DNA of 12,928 nucleotides, taken from assembly GCA_014729055.1 (NCBI GenBank), contig WJKO01000852.1, positions 1-12,928 of the forward strand, given 5' to 3'. The stretch's first letter is position 1. Each line of letters opens with the position of its first letter. This stretch comes from Promethearchaeota archaeon. Its GTDB lineage: Archaea; Asgardarchaeota; Lokiarchaeia; Sigyniarchaeales; Promethearchaeaceae. Below are positions 7,109 through 12,874 of this stretch, one piece after another. Made by a program: the position numbers and the translations under genes. Below the pieces are notes generated by a model that was not told the DNA's origin, searched no databases, and saw only the letters and a list, made by a program, of their open reading frames with translations.

Positions 7109-7609
7109 TTATTGTGTTTTTAAATTTAAAATTGCTCTGGCTAGGTCACCATCTGCATCTTCTAATGCAGCTTTTGCAACTTCCTTACTAACTCCCGCTT
7201 GTGAAGCTACGAGCATAATGTCTTGTTCTTGGACTGTTATACCTTCCTTAAGTTCTTCAGTTTCTTCGACTGACTCCTCATCTTCAAGTTCTTCTTCAGA
7301 TTGTAGTTCTTCTTCGTATGTACCAAGCTCGCGTTCTGAAGTTTCGCCAATGATTTGATGAACGGTCATGCCTTGTTGTTTTAATTGAATAACTTGAGGA
7401 TCGGAGATGACTATCTCTTTATCTACACATTTTATAATAACTTCCGTAGCATCGATTTGGTCCATATCTTCTATTCCTTGTTTTGCAAGCTGTCTACGCA
7501 TTGCTCTTGAAGATCCCCGTGATGTTTGCTTGCGACTTCTACCTTTAACTTTTGCCATCTTTGACTTTTTTTTCTTTTGTAATGCCTTTGGTAGTTTTTT
7601 TGGTGTCAT
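7109..7609 (-). CDS. nac: Nascent polypeptide-associated complex protein (archaeal NAC) with extended basic N-terminus
   Basis: Homodimeric chaperone that binds ribosomes and nascent chains. I start it at 7609 (166 residues) because GGAG (7616-7619) lies 6 nt upstream; a start at 7627 would add six residues and include that site. Residues 4-39 are strongly Lys/Arg-rich, and the NAC beta-barrel region spans about 45-92 (VIIKCVDKEIVISDPQV core). Residues 92-121 form a Glu-rich linker, and a UBA domain closes the protein (about 124-165, ending GDLARAILNLK). Archaeal NAC is usually about 110-130 residues, so both the basic tail and the acidic linker are additions. The gene follows the PUA-domain gene on the same strand, a pairing that fits a translation-related operon. 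Family call secure. Confidence 0.93.
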   Translation of the reverse strand: MTPKKLPKALQKKKKSKMAKVKGRSRKQTSRGSSRAMRRQLAKQGIEDMDQIDATEVIIKCVDKEIVISDPQVIQLKQQGMTVHQIIGETSERELGTYEEELQSEEELEDEESVEETEELKEGITVQEQDIMLVASQAGVSKEVAKAALEDADGDLARAILNLKTQ

Positions 7610-7613
7610 ATTT

Positions 7614-7619
7614 ATCTCC
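7614..7619 (-). promoter_or_regulatory. Shine-Dalgarno site of NAC
   Basis: On the minus strand GGAGAT precedes ATAA and then ATG at 7609. It favours this start over the in-frame ATG codons at 7627 and 7621. Confidence 0.6.
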
Positions 7620-7639
7620 ATAAACAAAAATATAGATTA

Positions 7640-7662
7640 CAGATATATTCAGATATATTTAT
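7640..7662 (-). promoter_or_regulatory. Candidate NAC promoter containing a tandem 10-bp repeat
   Basis: Two perfect copies of CAGATATATT abut at 7640-7659 (plus-strand reading). On the minus strand this gives AATAAATATATCTGAATATATCTG, a TATA-like element about 50 nt before the NAC ATG. A start near 7633 would leave a leader of about 25 nt holding the ribosome site. Assigned from position and composition only. Confidence 0.35.
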
Positions 7663-7715
7663 TATTTTAATTTATTTTTTTTGGTATGATCATTTTGGTT
7701 GTCTATTTCTGGTTA

Positions 7716-8228
7716 TCATCTATTGTCAGTAGCTAGTTTATTTATTCCTTTTCTGACATCAACAACGACACCCATACGTTGTTTAGATGGTTTGAATGGA
7801 GGGAGCATCATTTTTCCAACACCCAACAAATCATCTTCTTCATTTACAACAATAACTTCGTCCTTTGGTCTCAATTCTTGGTCGATTTCTAACACGTGTT
7901 GCGAAAAAACAGATTTTCCGTCCTTAATATAATCCTGAATCTCAGTTAAAACTATAATACGATAAACTGGAGGTTCCGTCGCTTTCTTTAAATATATTGC
8001 GCCCTTTAGTGTCAGATTAAATCGTCCAACATCTGGCTTATAGATAAGGATCACATCATTTTGATAAATCACTTTTCGCAGTCTACCAGTGTTCTTCGAA
8101 AATGAATAGTCTAGCTCGTCTCTATCGCGGATTATTGAAGAAAAAATAGGCGTTCTAAATTGAAACCGTAAAATCTTAAGTGTTTTTTCGAAAAGATCCA
8201 TTTTAGATAAGTTTTTGTCTTTAATCAT
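7716..8228 (-). CDS. PUA-domain RNA-binding protein (ArcTGT C-terminal-like, COG1370 type)
   Basis: Predicted RNA-binding protein related to the C-terminal part of archaeosine tRNA-guanine transglycosylase. The frame opens at 8426 inside PAN, but the overlapping 66 codons look like out-of-frame PAN sequence. I therefore use ATG 8228, giving 170 residues; ATG 8201 is an alternative, and neither has a clear ribosome site. An N-terminal pre-PUA part spans about 10-85 (FSKNTGRLRKVI, then DVGRFNLTLKGA). The PUA domain spans about 88-165, with DGKSVFSQHV, LRPKDEVIVVNEEDDLLGVGK and a closing MGVVVDVR strand. There is no catalytic domain, so a role in tRNA or rRNA binding is inferred from the family. 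It sits between PAN (46 bp upstream) and NAC on one strand. Confidence 0.85.
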   Translation of the reverse strand: MIKDKNLSKMDLFEKTLKILRFQFRTPIFSSIIRDRDELDYSFSKNTGRLRKVIYQNDVILIYKPDVGRFNLTLKGAIYLKKATEPPVYRIIVLTEIQDYIKDGKSVFSQHVLEIDQELRPKDEVIVVNEEDDLLGVGKMMLPPFKPSKQRMGVVVDVRKGINKLATDNR

Positions 8229-8274
8229 GCAAATCGACTGTTGTCTATAGTCAAAAAGAAATAAAATCAAAAAA

Positions 8275-9480
8275 TTATGAATATAGTTCTGGTGTATCTT
8301 CTTTCTTTCTAAGAACTTTCTCAATGGCTTTATTAAAATCTTCCATCTTGATTTGTTTGCGATCTTCTCGAATTGCAAACATACCCGCTTCTGTTGTAAA
8401 TGCTTTAATATCAGCACCAGTTGCATTCTCGGTTTTCATGACTAATGCTTTTAGATTAACATCCGATGCAAGATTTAGACCTCGGCAGTGAATCTTGAAG
8501 ATTTTCAATCTTTCTTCATCTTTTGGTATTGGAAATTCGATTAGACGATCAAATCTACCAGGTCTCAATAATGCGGGATCTATAATATCAGGTCTATTTG
8601 TGGCACCGATTATCTTAACATCGCCCCTATCATTGAATCCATCAAGCTCAGATAAAAGTTGCATTAACGTTCTTTGTACCTCTCGGTCACCAGATGTTGC
8701 CACTTGAATTCTTTTCCCCCCGATTGCGTCCAATTCATCTATGAAAACTACTGCGGGTGCCTTTTTCTTCGCCAATCTAAAGACTTCTCTGACTAATCGT
8801 GCCCCTTCTCCTATGAATTTCTGCACTAATTCTGAACCTATGATTCGAATAAACTTTGCTTTAGTTTCGTGAGCTACTGCTTTTGCGGCCATAGTCTTTC
8901 CTGTTCCTGGTGGACCATATAGCAAGACGCCTTTAGGCGGTGTGATCCCCACGGAATCAAACAAATCTGGTTTTAACAGCGGTAATTCTACGGCTTCTCG
9001 AATCTCATTTAATTGTTCTTCTAATCCTCCGATATCACTATAAGTAACATCTGGGATGCTCTCAATCTCCATTCCTTGAACCAGCGGATCCGTGCTCTCG
9101 GGTAATATCTCTACTATCGCAAATGTTCTCTGATTCAAAGCTACCCGTTGTCCTGCTTCAAATTTCTTTGTCTTCAGTTTTCTACTCACATTGACTACGA
9201 ATTGCGGACCAGTCGAGCTTTTCACAATTGCTCGATGATCTTGCAAGATATCAGTTATTGTAGCACCAATTAACGGCGGCTGTCGAAGTCTATCTAGCTC
9301 AGTTCTCAGAGTGTGAAGCTCTTTATCCAATCTAAGTCTTTCTGTTTCTAATAGTTGTTTTTCTGTTTCTAAAGATCTTAATCGCCGTTCGAGATGACGT
9401 GTATATGTCACCAAATAGTTGTCATCTGAATTTTTCTCTTCATCCTTATTTTTATCTGAACCCTTGCGTGGTGTGCTCAT
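8275..9480 (-). CDS. pan: Proteasome-activating nucleotidase PAN (AAA+ ATPase)
   Basis: Hexameric ATPase that unfolds substrates and feeds them into the archaeal 20S proteasome, in the cytoplasm. The 401 residues show an N-terminal coiled coil (about 22-67) ending in the Pro-Pro pair at 68-69. An OB domain (about 70-130) and one AAA+ module follow. Walker A is GPPGTGKT (189-196), pore loop 1 is KFIGEG (221-226), and Walker B is VFIDELDAIGG (245-255, Glu249 catalytic). Sensor 1 is ATNRPD (293-298), the Arg-finger region is LLRPGRFDR (304-312), and sensor 2 is GADIKAF (355-361). The protein ends in Leu-Tyr-Ser, a valid HbYX motif for docking on the 20S ring. All catalytic residues are present and the length is usual. 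It is divergent from MBF1. The TATA element about 22 nt upstream suggests a leaderless or nearly leaderless mRNA. Confidence 0.97.
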   Translation of the reverse strand: MSTPRKGSDKNKDEEKNSDDNYLVTYTRHLERRLRSLETEKQLLETERLRLDKELHTLRTELDRLRQPPLIGATITDILQDHRAIVKSSTGPQFVVNVSRKLKTKKFEAGQRVALNQRTFAIVEILPESTDPLVQGMEIESIPDVTYSDIGGLEEQLNEIREAVELPLLKPDLFDSVGITPPKGVLLYGPPGTGKTMAAKAVAHETKAKFIRIIGSELVQKFIGEGARLVREVFRLAKKKAPAVVFIDELDAIGGKRIQVATSGDREVQRTLMQLLSELDGFNDRGDVKIIGATNRPDIIDPALLRPGRFDRLIEFPIPKDEERLKIFKIHCRGLNLASDVNLKALVMKTENATGADIKAFTTEAGMFAIREDRKQIKMEDFNKAIEKVLRKKEDTPELYS

Positions 9481-9498
9481 GTCTTATCATATCGAATT

Positions 9499-9506
9499 TT
9501 TTATAA
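9499..9506 (-). promoter_or_regulatory. Candidate TATA box of PAN, leaderless transcript
   Basis: On the minus strand TTATAAAA is preceded by a purine-rich GGAATC that could act as BRE. Its centre lies about 22-23 nt from the PAN ATG at 9480. With the archaeal TATA-to-start distance of about 25 nt, transcription would begin at or next to the ATG, and no GGAGG is present. Confidence 0.5.
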
Positions 9507-9603
9507 GATTCCTTTTACTCTATCCTCAAAAGAGAAGTAGATTGCAATGTTTTTTAAAATAATGTCTATAATTTTTTAGCATTAAGTATTTATGATATTT
9601 TTC

Positions 9604-9675
9604 TCTTTAAGCATGTAAAGAAATTATATCTATTTATTTATGTTGTTTGAACATATTTAAAGAAAAAAATCTTTA
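9604..9675. repeat. Paired 6-bp dyads in the PAN/MBF1 divergent spacer
   Basis: TCTTTA-N6-TAAAGA at 9604-9621 and TAAAGA-N6-TCTTTA at 9658-9675 form two dyads with equal 6-nt spacers. Their centres are 54 bp apart. A slightly longer unit ATGTAAAGA occurs at 9613-9621 on plus and at 9678-9670 on minus. The rest of the 279-bp spacer (9481-9759) is AT-rich with no ORF of note. This is a possible operator for one or both divergent genes. Confidence 0.4.
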
Positions 9676-9702
9676 CATTAATTTTTATTTGTAATGTCGA
9701 TA

Positions 9703-9713
9703 ATATAAATATA
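9703..9713 (+). promoter_or_regulatory. Candidate TATA box of MBF1-HflX
   Basis: AATATAAATAT lies about 50 nt upstream of the MBF1 GTG at 9760. A start near 9734 would leave a leader of about 25 nt, which contains GTGAT (9750-9754) as a weak match to the anti-SD complement. Confidence 0.4.
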
Positions 9714-9759
9714 AAATATTCAAATTCTCTCGTTCAAAATTAAAATACAGTGATTTAAT

Positions 9760-10350
9760 GTGGGAAAAACTGAATATAGCTGTGAAATATGTGGTTCTCC
9801 GACAAATAGACCTCTTTTTCGCCTTGTTGAGGGCGTAAAAATGCTCGTTTGCCCGAAATGTCAACATTATGGGGAGAAAATAAAAGACGAACGCCCTCAT
9901 CGAAAAAAAGGAAATTTATCTTATGGTCCTTCCGTACCTTATTACGGAGATGTGAAGAAGTCAAAATCTAAGAAGACAAGCTACAAACCAAGAAAGTCTG
10001 CAAAATTTTCAAGCAAAAAATCCGCGTATCAAGCTAAGAGAAAGCCGCGATTGGATGAATTAGAACTAAAACCAAATTATAGAACGCTATTACGAAAATA
10101 CAGGCAAAAAAGAAAAATGACTCAAGCGGAGTTCGCCAATTCGGTTGGAATCTCAGAAGCTACATATCGAAGTGTTGAAGCGAAAAAAGTAGATTTAACA
10201 ATTCCAGAGGCTCAGAAAATTGAGAAAAATTGTGATATTGAAATTCTACGAATTGTCTCAGAAGATGAAGAAGAATACGATTTAAGTGAATTCTCTAATA
10301 AGAGTGACGGATTTACCTTAGGAGATGTATTCTTCAAGCGTAAATCATAG
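9760..10350 (+). CDS. mbf1: Multiprotein bridging factor 1 (archaeal MBF1)
   Basis: Zinc ribbon plus helix-turn-helix protein. The eukaryotic homologue (MBF1/EDF1) is a coactivator and binds stalled ribosomes; archaeal MBF1 associates with the small ribosomal subunit. The start is GTG at 9760, because the overlapping ATG at 9758 is out of frame. Residues 8, 11, 31 and 34 are the four zinc Cys (CEIC and CPKC). A basic Lys/Ser-rich linker runs from about 42 to 100. A Cro/C1-type HTH spans about 107-163 (MTQAEFANSVGISEATYRSVE), and the tail ends with FTLGDVFFKRK, the usual archaeal MBF1 terminus. The linker is long and strongly basic, consistent with RNA or ribosome contact. HflX follows after 20 nt on the same strand, so the two are probably one operon linked to ribosome rescue. 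Secure call. Confidence 0.95.
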   Translation: MGKTEYSCEICGSPTNRPLFRLVEGVKMLVCPKCQHYGEKIKDERPHRKKGNLSYGPSVPYYGDVKKSKSKKTSYKPRKSAKFSSKKSAYQAKRKPRLDELELKPNYRTLLRKYRQKRKMTQAEFANSVGISEATYRSVEAKKVDLTIPEAQKIEKNCDIEILRIVSEDEEEYDLSEFSNKSDGFTLGDVFFKRKS

Positions 10351-10370
10351 AAGTGGAAAGGCAAAAATAG

Positions 10371-11618
10371 ATGTCACGAAATCATGGTAAAAAAGATGCG
10401 ATAATTCTCCAATTGATATCATCAAAAGTTACAAAATATGACCTTGTCGAATTTAAAGGGCTTGCAAATTCTGCCAATTATAACATCGTTGATTATATCC
10501 GTCAGAAGCGTAATAAGGTCGATCATAATTATTTTTTCGGCAGTGGTAAAGTCAAAATCATAAAAGATAAACTAGTAGATATTCGATTAGAAAAACATGC
10601 ATCCGATTACCGGCAAAAGCTCGAAAAAACCTACGAAGAGGATCTTGTCATTCTTGTCAATAATAGACTTAGACCGCGGCAGATTCTCAATTTGTCTCAA
10701 GCATTTCAAACCAAAGTTATTGACAGGGACTTATTGATTCTCGAGATTTTTGAGGAAAATGCAACTACTCATGAATCAAGATTACAATTGAAACTAGCGC
10801 GTCTCGCCCTTGAGACGTCAAGAAAAAAAGAGATACTCTCCCAAAAATTGAGGTCAGAAAGACAAGGTCGAGACTTCCAAGGTAAAGGATTTCCGACAGT
10901 TGAAGCGTATGAACGAGCTTATAAGGAACGACACAGTGCGATCATTGAAGAATTATTGCAAGTAAGAAAAAATAGGGCAAATCAGAGGAAATCCCGAAAA
11001 AATGAGTTTAATATAGCAATTGTAGGATATACAAATGCTGGTAAAACTACATTCATGAATACATTGAAAGATACAGAATTTAAAACCAAGAATACAGCGT
11101 TTACAACGGTAAGCACTAGAACCAGGCGTATTGAAATAGATGGAGAAGTTATTATTTTTACAGATACTGTTGGATTTGTCCACGATATACCACATGAAAT
11201 TATCGAGGCATTCTTGTCAACTTTAGAGGAAATATCTTTTTCGAATTGTATTATTCTATTATCAGATATTTCAGATTCTTTAGAGATGATTGAACGAAAA
11301 ATAAGGACGACGTTTTCCGTATTATCCAAGATTGGTGGTTTGATGGTTCCTATCATCTATATTTTCAATAAAATTGATTTAATTGAAAACACTGAATTAA
11401 ATGAAAAGAAAAAAAATATAAAAAATATCTTACCTGCAAATGCATATATCTATTATATGTGCGCCAAAGATAAAGATTCAGTATATAAATTAACCGGTCT
11501 ATTAAAACTCTTTAAGTTAGGGAAACTAATCCTGCATTCTAATGAGAAATATATAAACAATCTACTTAATACAGAAGATTTAAAATATAAAAGAAGAATT
11601 CCAAAAACAATCAAGTAA
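10371..11618 (+). CDS. hflX: HflX family ribosome-splitting GTPase
   Basis: GTPase that binds the large ribosomal subunit and, in bacteria, splits stalled or hibernating 70S ribosomes. The 415 residues begin with the HflX nucleotide-binding-like domain; FFGSGKVKII (55-64) and DRDLLILEIFEENATTHESRLQ (118-139) are hallmark segments. A helical linker follows (about 136-210). The G domain has G1 GYTNAGKTT (219-227), a G2 region around FTTVST (244-249), G3 DTVGF (265-269), G4 NKID (333-336) and a G5-like CAK (364-366). The usual FATLDPTTRR switch reads FTTVSTRTRR, a modest divergence. The last 30 residues are Lys-rich and may touch RNA. GGAAAGG (10355-10361) precedes the ATG. It is co-directional with MBF1, and its stop converges on the Cys-rich gene with 16 bp between them. 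Confidence 0.95.
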   Translation: MSRNHGKKDAIILQLISSKVTKYDLVEFKGLANSANYNIVDYIRQKRNKVDHNYFFGSGKVKIIKDKLVDIRLEKHASDYRQKLEKTYEEDLVILVNNRLRPRQILNLSQAFQTKVIDRDLLILEIFEENATTHESRLQLKLARLALETSRKKEILSQKLRSERQGRDFQGKGFPTVEAYERAYKERHSAIIEELLQVRKNRANQRKSRKNEFNIAIVGYTNAGKTTFMNTLKDTEFKTKNTAFTTVSTRTRRIEIDGEVIIFTDTVGFVHDIPHEIIEAFLSTLEEISFSNCIILLSDISDSLEMIERKIRTTFSVLSKIGGLMVPIIYIFNKIDLIENTELNEKKKNIKNILPANAYIYYMCAKDKDSVYKLTGLLKLFKLGKLILHSNEKYINNLLNTEDLKYKRRIPKTIK

Positions 11619-11634
11619 TCTATGCTCTCTATAA

Positions 11635-11835
11635 TTAATGGAGGTCTTCGCGAATTGTACCATCTGGAAGCATGTTGTCGGGATGATATTCACAATTTTC
11701 TTCTTTTTGATAACGAATACAATCTTTATTCCCTTTCAAACAATAATTTTTAACCCAATAATCTTCAAGTTTGCCTTGATCCGTATAATATTTAATTGGA
11801 CAGACAGAATACCATTTGCATCTTTTTCTTTTCAT
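11635..11835 (-). CDS. Small Cys-rich protein, probable metal or Fe-S binding, downstream of TFE
   Basis: A 66-residue protein with five cysteines: 6, 12, 32, 39 and 49. Recognisable segments are RCKWYSVCPIK near the N-terminus, YCLKGNKDCIRY in the middle and HPDNMLPDG near the C-terminus. I recall similar short proteins in archaeal genomes, annotated as hypothetical, but cannot name a function. Five Cys in 66 residues point to a zinc or iron-sulfur site. The start is supported by AGAAGGAG 5 nt before the ATG. It lies 20 nt downstream of TFE on the same strand, so it is surely co-transcribed and could act in transcription, though that is only context. The reading frame is preferred over the opposite-strand frame because of the ribosome site and the ordered Cys pattern. 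Confidence 0.8.
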   Translation of the reverse strand: MKRKRCKWYSVCPIKYYTDQGKLEDYWVKNYCLKGNKDCIRYQKEENCEYHPDNMLPDGTIREDLH

Positions 11836-11855
11836 ACTTGCTCCTTCTGGTAAAA

Positions 11856-12548
11856 TTATGAGAGAAATTTAATATTCTGACGGAGAACGGCAATCTTTTC
11901 TCTTAAGAATTTTTGTATTTCTGTGTTATCGTAATGAGTGAGTGCACCACCACATCGGGGGCACTTAAAATCAATATCCACGGCTTCATTGAATGTGGTA
12001 ATAAAATTACAATCTGGTTTTTTAATTTCTGGTATAGGGTCTTTCTCTTTATCATCCGAAGATTTTTCACGTGCTTTAATTTTCTTCTGTCTTTCCTTTC
12101 TTTTCTGCCCTAATTCTTTGGCCATATCACTATCTGGCTCAATTTCATCCGGATTTGTACATTTATAAAATTGGTTAGTCTCTTCATATTGAAGTCTTTG
12201 GATAAGTTTTTCAACTACTTTTTCATGCTTTAGTTTGATAAGATCTTTCACATTTTCATAGGTATCATGCCAATAATAGATAAACCAACCGCTTTTTTTA
12301 TCACGCACTTTCCGAAATTCGGAAAGCTTATTATCATATAATATATAGAGTATTTTTCGCACGATATTCAGCTTTATATCACAAATCTCCGATAAGTTAT
12401 CGTCCGTAATTTCATCCTCGTCAATATTATAAAGTTGTTCCGCTACTTTAATGCAGACAGGACCTCCAATTTCATCTAAAATTTGGCATAAAGTAGGATT
12501 TGTTTTTCTTAGACTATTCTTTTTTTTGTTAGCAGAATTAGACATCAT
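11856..12548 (-). CDS. tfe: Transcription factor E (TFE alpha) with a charged insertion in its zinc ribbon
   Basis: TFE binds the RNA polymerase clamp and stalk and helps open the promoter. The 230 residues hold an extended winged helix (about 15-105; LNIVRKILYILYDNKLSEFRKVRDK and SGWFIYYWHDT are typical) and a coiled linker (105-122). The C-terminal zinc ribbon uses Cys130, Cys180, Cys196 and Cys199. In ordinary archaeal TFE the first two Cys are two or a few residues apart; here 49 residues (131-179), mostly Lys, Arg, Glu and Asp, separate them. The flanking motifs NQFYKC and TTFNEAVDIDFKCPRCGG are intact. ATG codons at 12548 and 12545 are both possible starts, and no strong ribosome site precedes them. 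The Cys-rich gene follows in the same operon. The TFE call is secure; the effect of the insertion is unknown. Confidence 0.94.
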   Translation of the reverse strand: MMSNSANKKKNSLRKTNPTLCQILDEIGGPVCIKVAEQLYNIDEDEITDDNLSEICDIKLNIVRKILYILYDNKLSEFRKVRDKKSGWFIYYWHDTYENVKDLIKLKHEKVVEKLIQRLQYEETNQFYKCTNPDEIEPDSDMAKELGQKRKERQKKIKAREKSSDDKEKDPIPEIKKPDCNFITTFNEAVDIDFKCPRCGGALTHYDNTEIQKFLREKIAVLRQNIKFLS

Positions 12549-12613
12549 TTATATAGAATCTACCCAAAATTAAAGATTTTTCGGTTTTTATTTAAAAATA
12601 CAAATTTCCCACT

Positions 12614-12621
12614 TTTATAAA
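12614..12621. promoter_or_regulatory. Candidate bidirectional TATA element (TFE leftward, unknown unit rightward)
   Basis: TTTATAAA is palindromic and sits in CTTTTATAAATA. Leftward it predicts a start near 12591, a leader of about 43 nt before TFE. Rightward it predicts a start near 12643, ahead of the small ORF at 12658 and the GC-rich island. The sequence match is good, but direction cannot be decided by eye. Confidence 0.4.
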
Positions 12622-12657
12622 TATAAAAAATAGCGTAAGAATAGTAGTCTGTAGTTA

Positions 12658-12807
12658 ATGAAAACTTGGACATATATAGATATTACTCCGTTTTATAATT
12701 CCCTAAAATCTATTTATCTCATTATGATGGTATCAATCGGCATGGCTGCGCATATTCTGGGTGTATGCCAGAACGATTTTTTCTATGGCGTGGAGGGGGG
12801 CAAATAA
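12658..12807 (+). CDS. Possible 49-residue small protein with one hydrophobic segment
   Basis: The frame starts MKTWTYIDITPFYNS, has a hydrophobic run at about 20-36 (YLIMMVSIGMAAHILGV) and ends NDFFYGVEGGK before TAA at 12805. There is no clear ribosome site, but a TATA-like element lies about 40 nt upstream, which would allow a short leader. No homologue is recognised. The second half overlaps a hairpin followed by six T residues, so an untranslated RNA is an equally good reading. Treat as tentative. Confidence 0.22.
   Translation: MKTWTYIDITPFYNSLKSIYLIMMVSIGMAAHILGVCQNDFFYGVEGGK
12735..12782 (+). terminator. Terminator-like hairpin with U-tract in GC-rich island
   Basis: AATC-GGCAT (12735-12743) can pair with ATGCC (12765-12769) and, after a 5-nt bulge, with GATT (12775-12778). 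Six T residues run from 12777 to 12782. It could end a small RNA that starts near 12643, or act as an attenuator for something further right. Seen by eye only; no folding energy was computed. Confidence 0.3.
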
Positions 12808-12857
12808 GGCGATAAAATCCTCAAGTGAGAGTGTTATGTATTACAGCGGTGCGGGAG

Positions 12858-12874
12858 AGGGATAATTCTTCCCT
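12858..12874 (+). terminator. Short hairpin followed by T residues
   Basis: AGGGA (12858-12862) pairs with TCCCT (12870-12874) around a 7-nt loop, and TTT follows. It closes the GC-rich stretch and might be a 3' end signal. A 5-bp stem is weak evidence by itself. Confidence 0.25.

Noticed and set aside
7053..7358. Plus-strand Ser-rich ORF opposite NAC
   Set aside because: Antisense of the Glu-rich linker codons (GAA/GAG become TTC/CTC, read as TCT/CTT/TTC in other frames), which produces a false poly-Ser frame; NAC on the minus strand is certain.
8229..8426. 66-codon N-terminal extension of the PUA-domain gene overlapping the 3' end of PAN
   Set aside because: The overlapping residues resemble out-of-frame PAN sequence, and the homologous part of the family begins only after the Met at 8228 or 8201.
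9685..9964. Minus-strand ORFs across the 5' end of MBF1
   Set aside because: They overlap the clearly conserved MBF1 zinc ribbon in antisense and show no domain.
11638..11853. Plus-strand hydrophobic ORF opposite the Cys-rich gene
   Set aside because: The minus-strand frame has a good ribosome site, an ordered Cys pattern and operon position behind TFE; the plus-strand frame has only the hydrophobic bias expected from antisense of polar codons.
12720..12870. Possible C/D box RNA, tRNA, SRP RNA or RNase P RNA
   Set aside because: A TGATGG resembles a C box but no matching D box follows; no tRNA T-arm motif, no SRP helix 8 signature and no RNase P core were seen.
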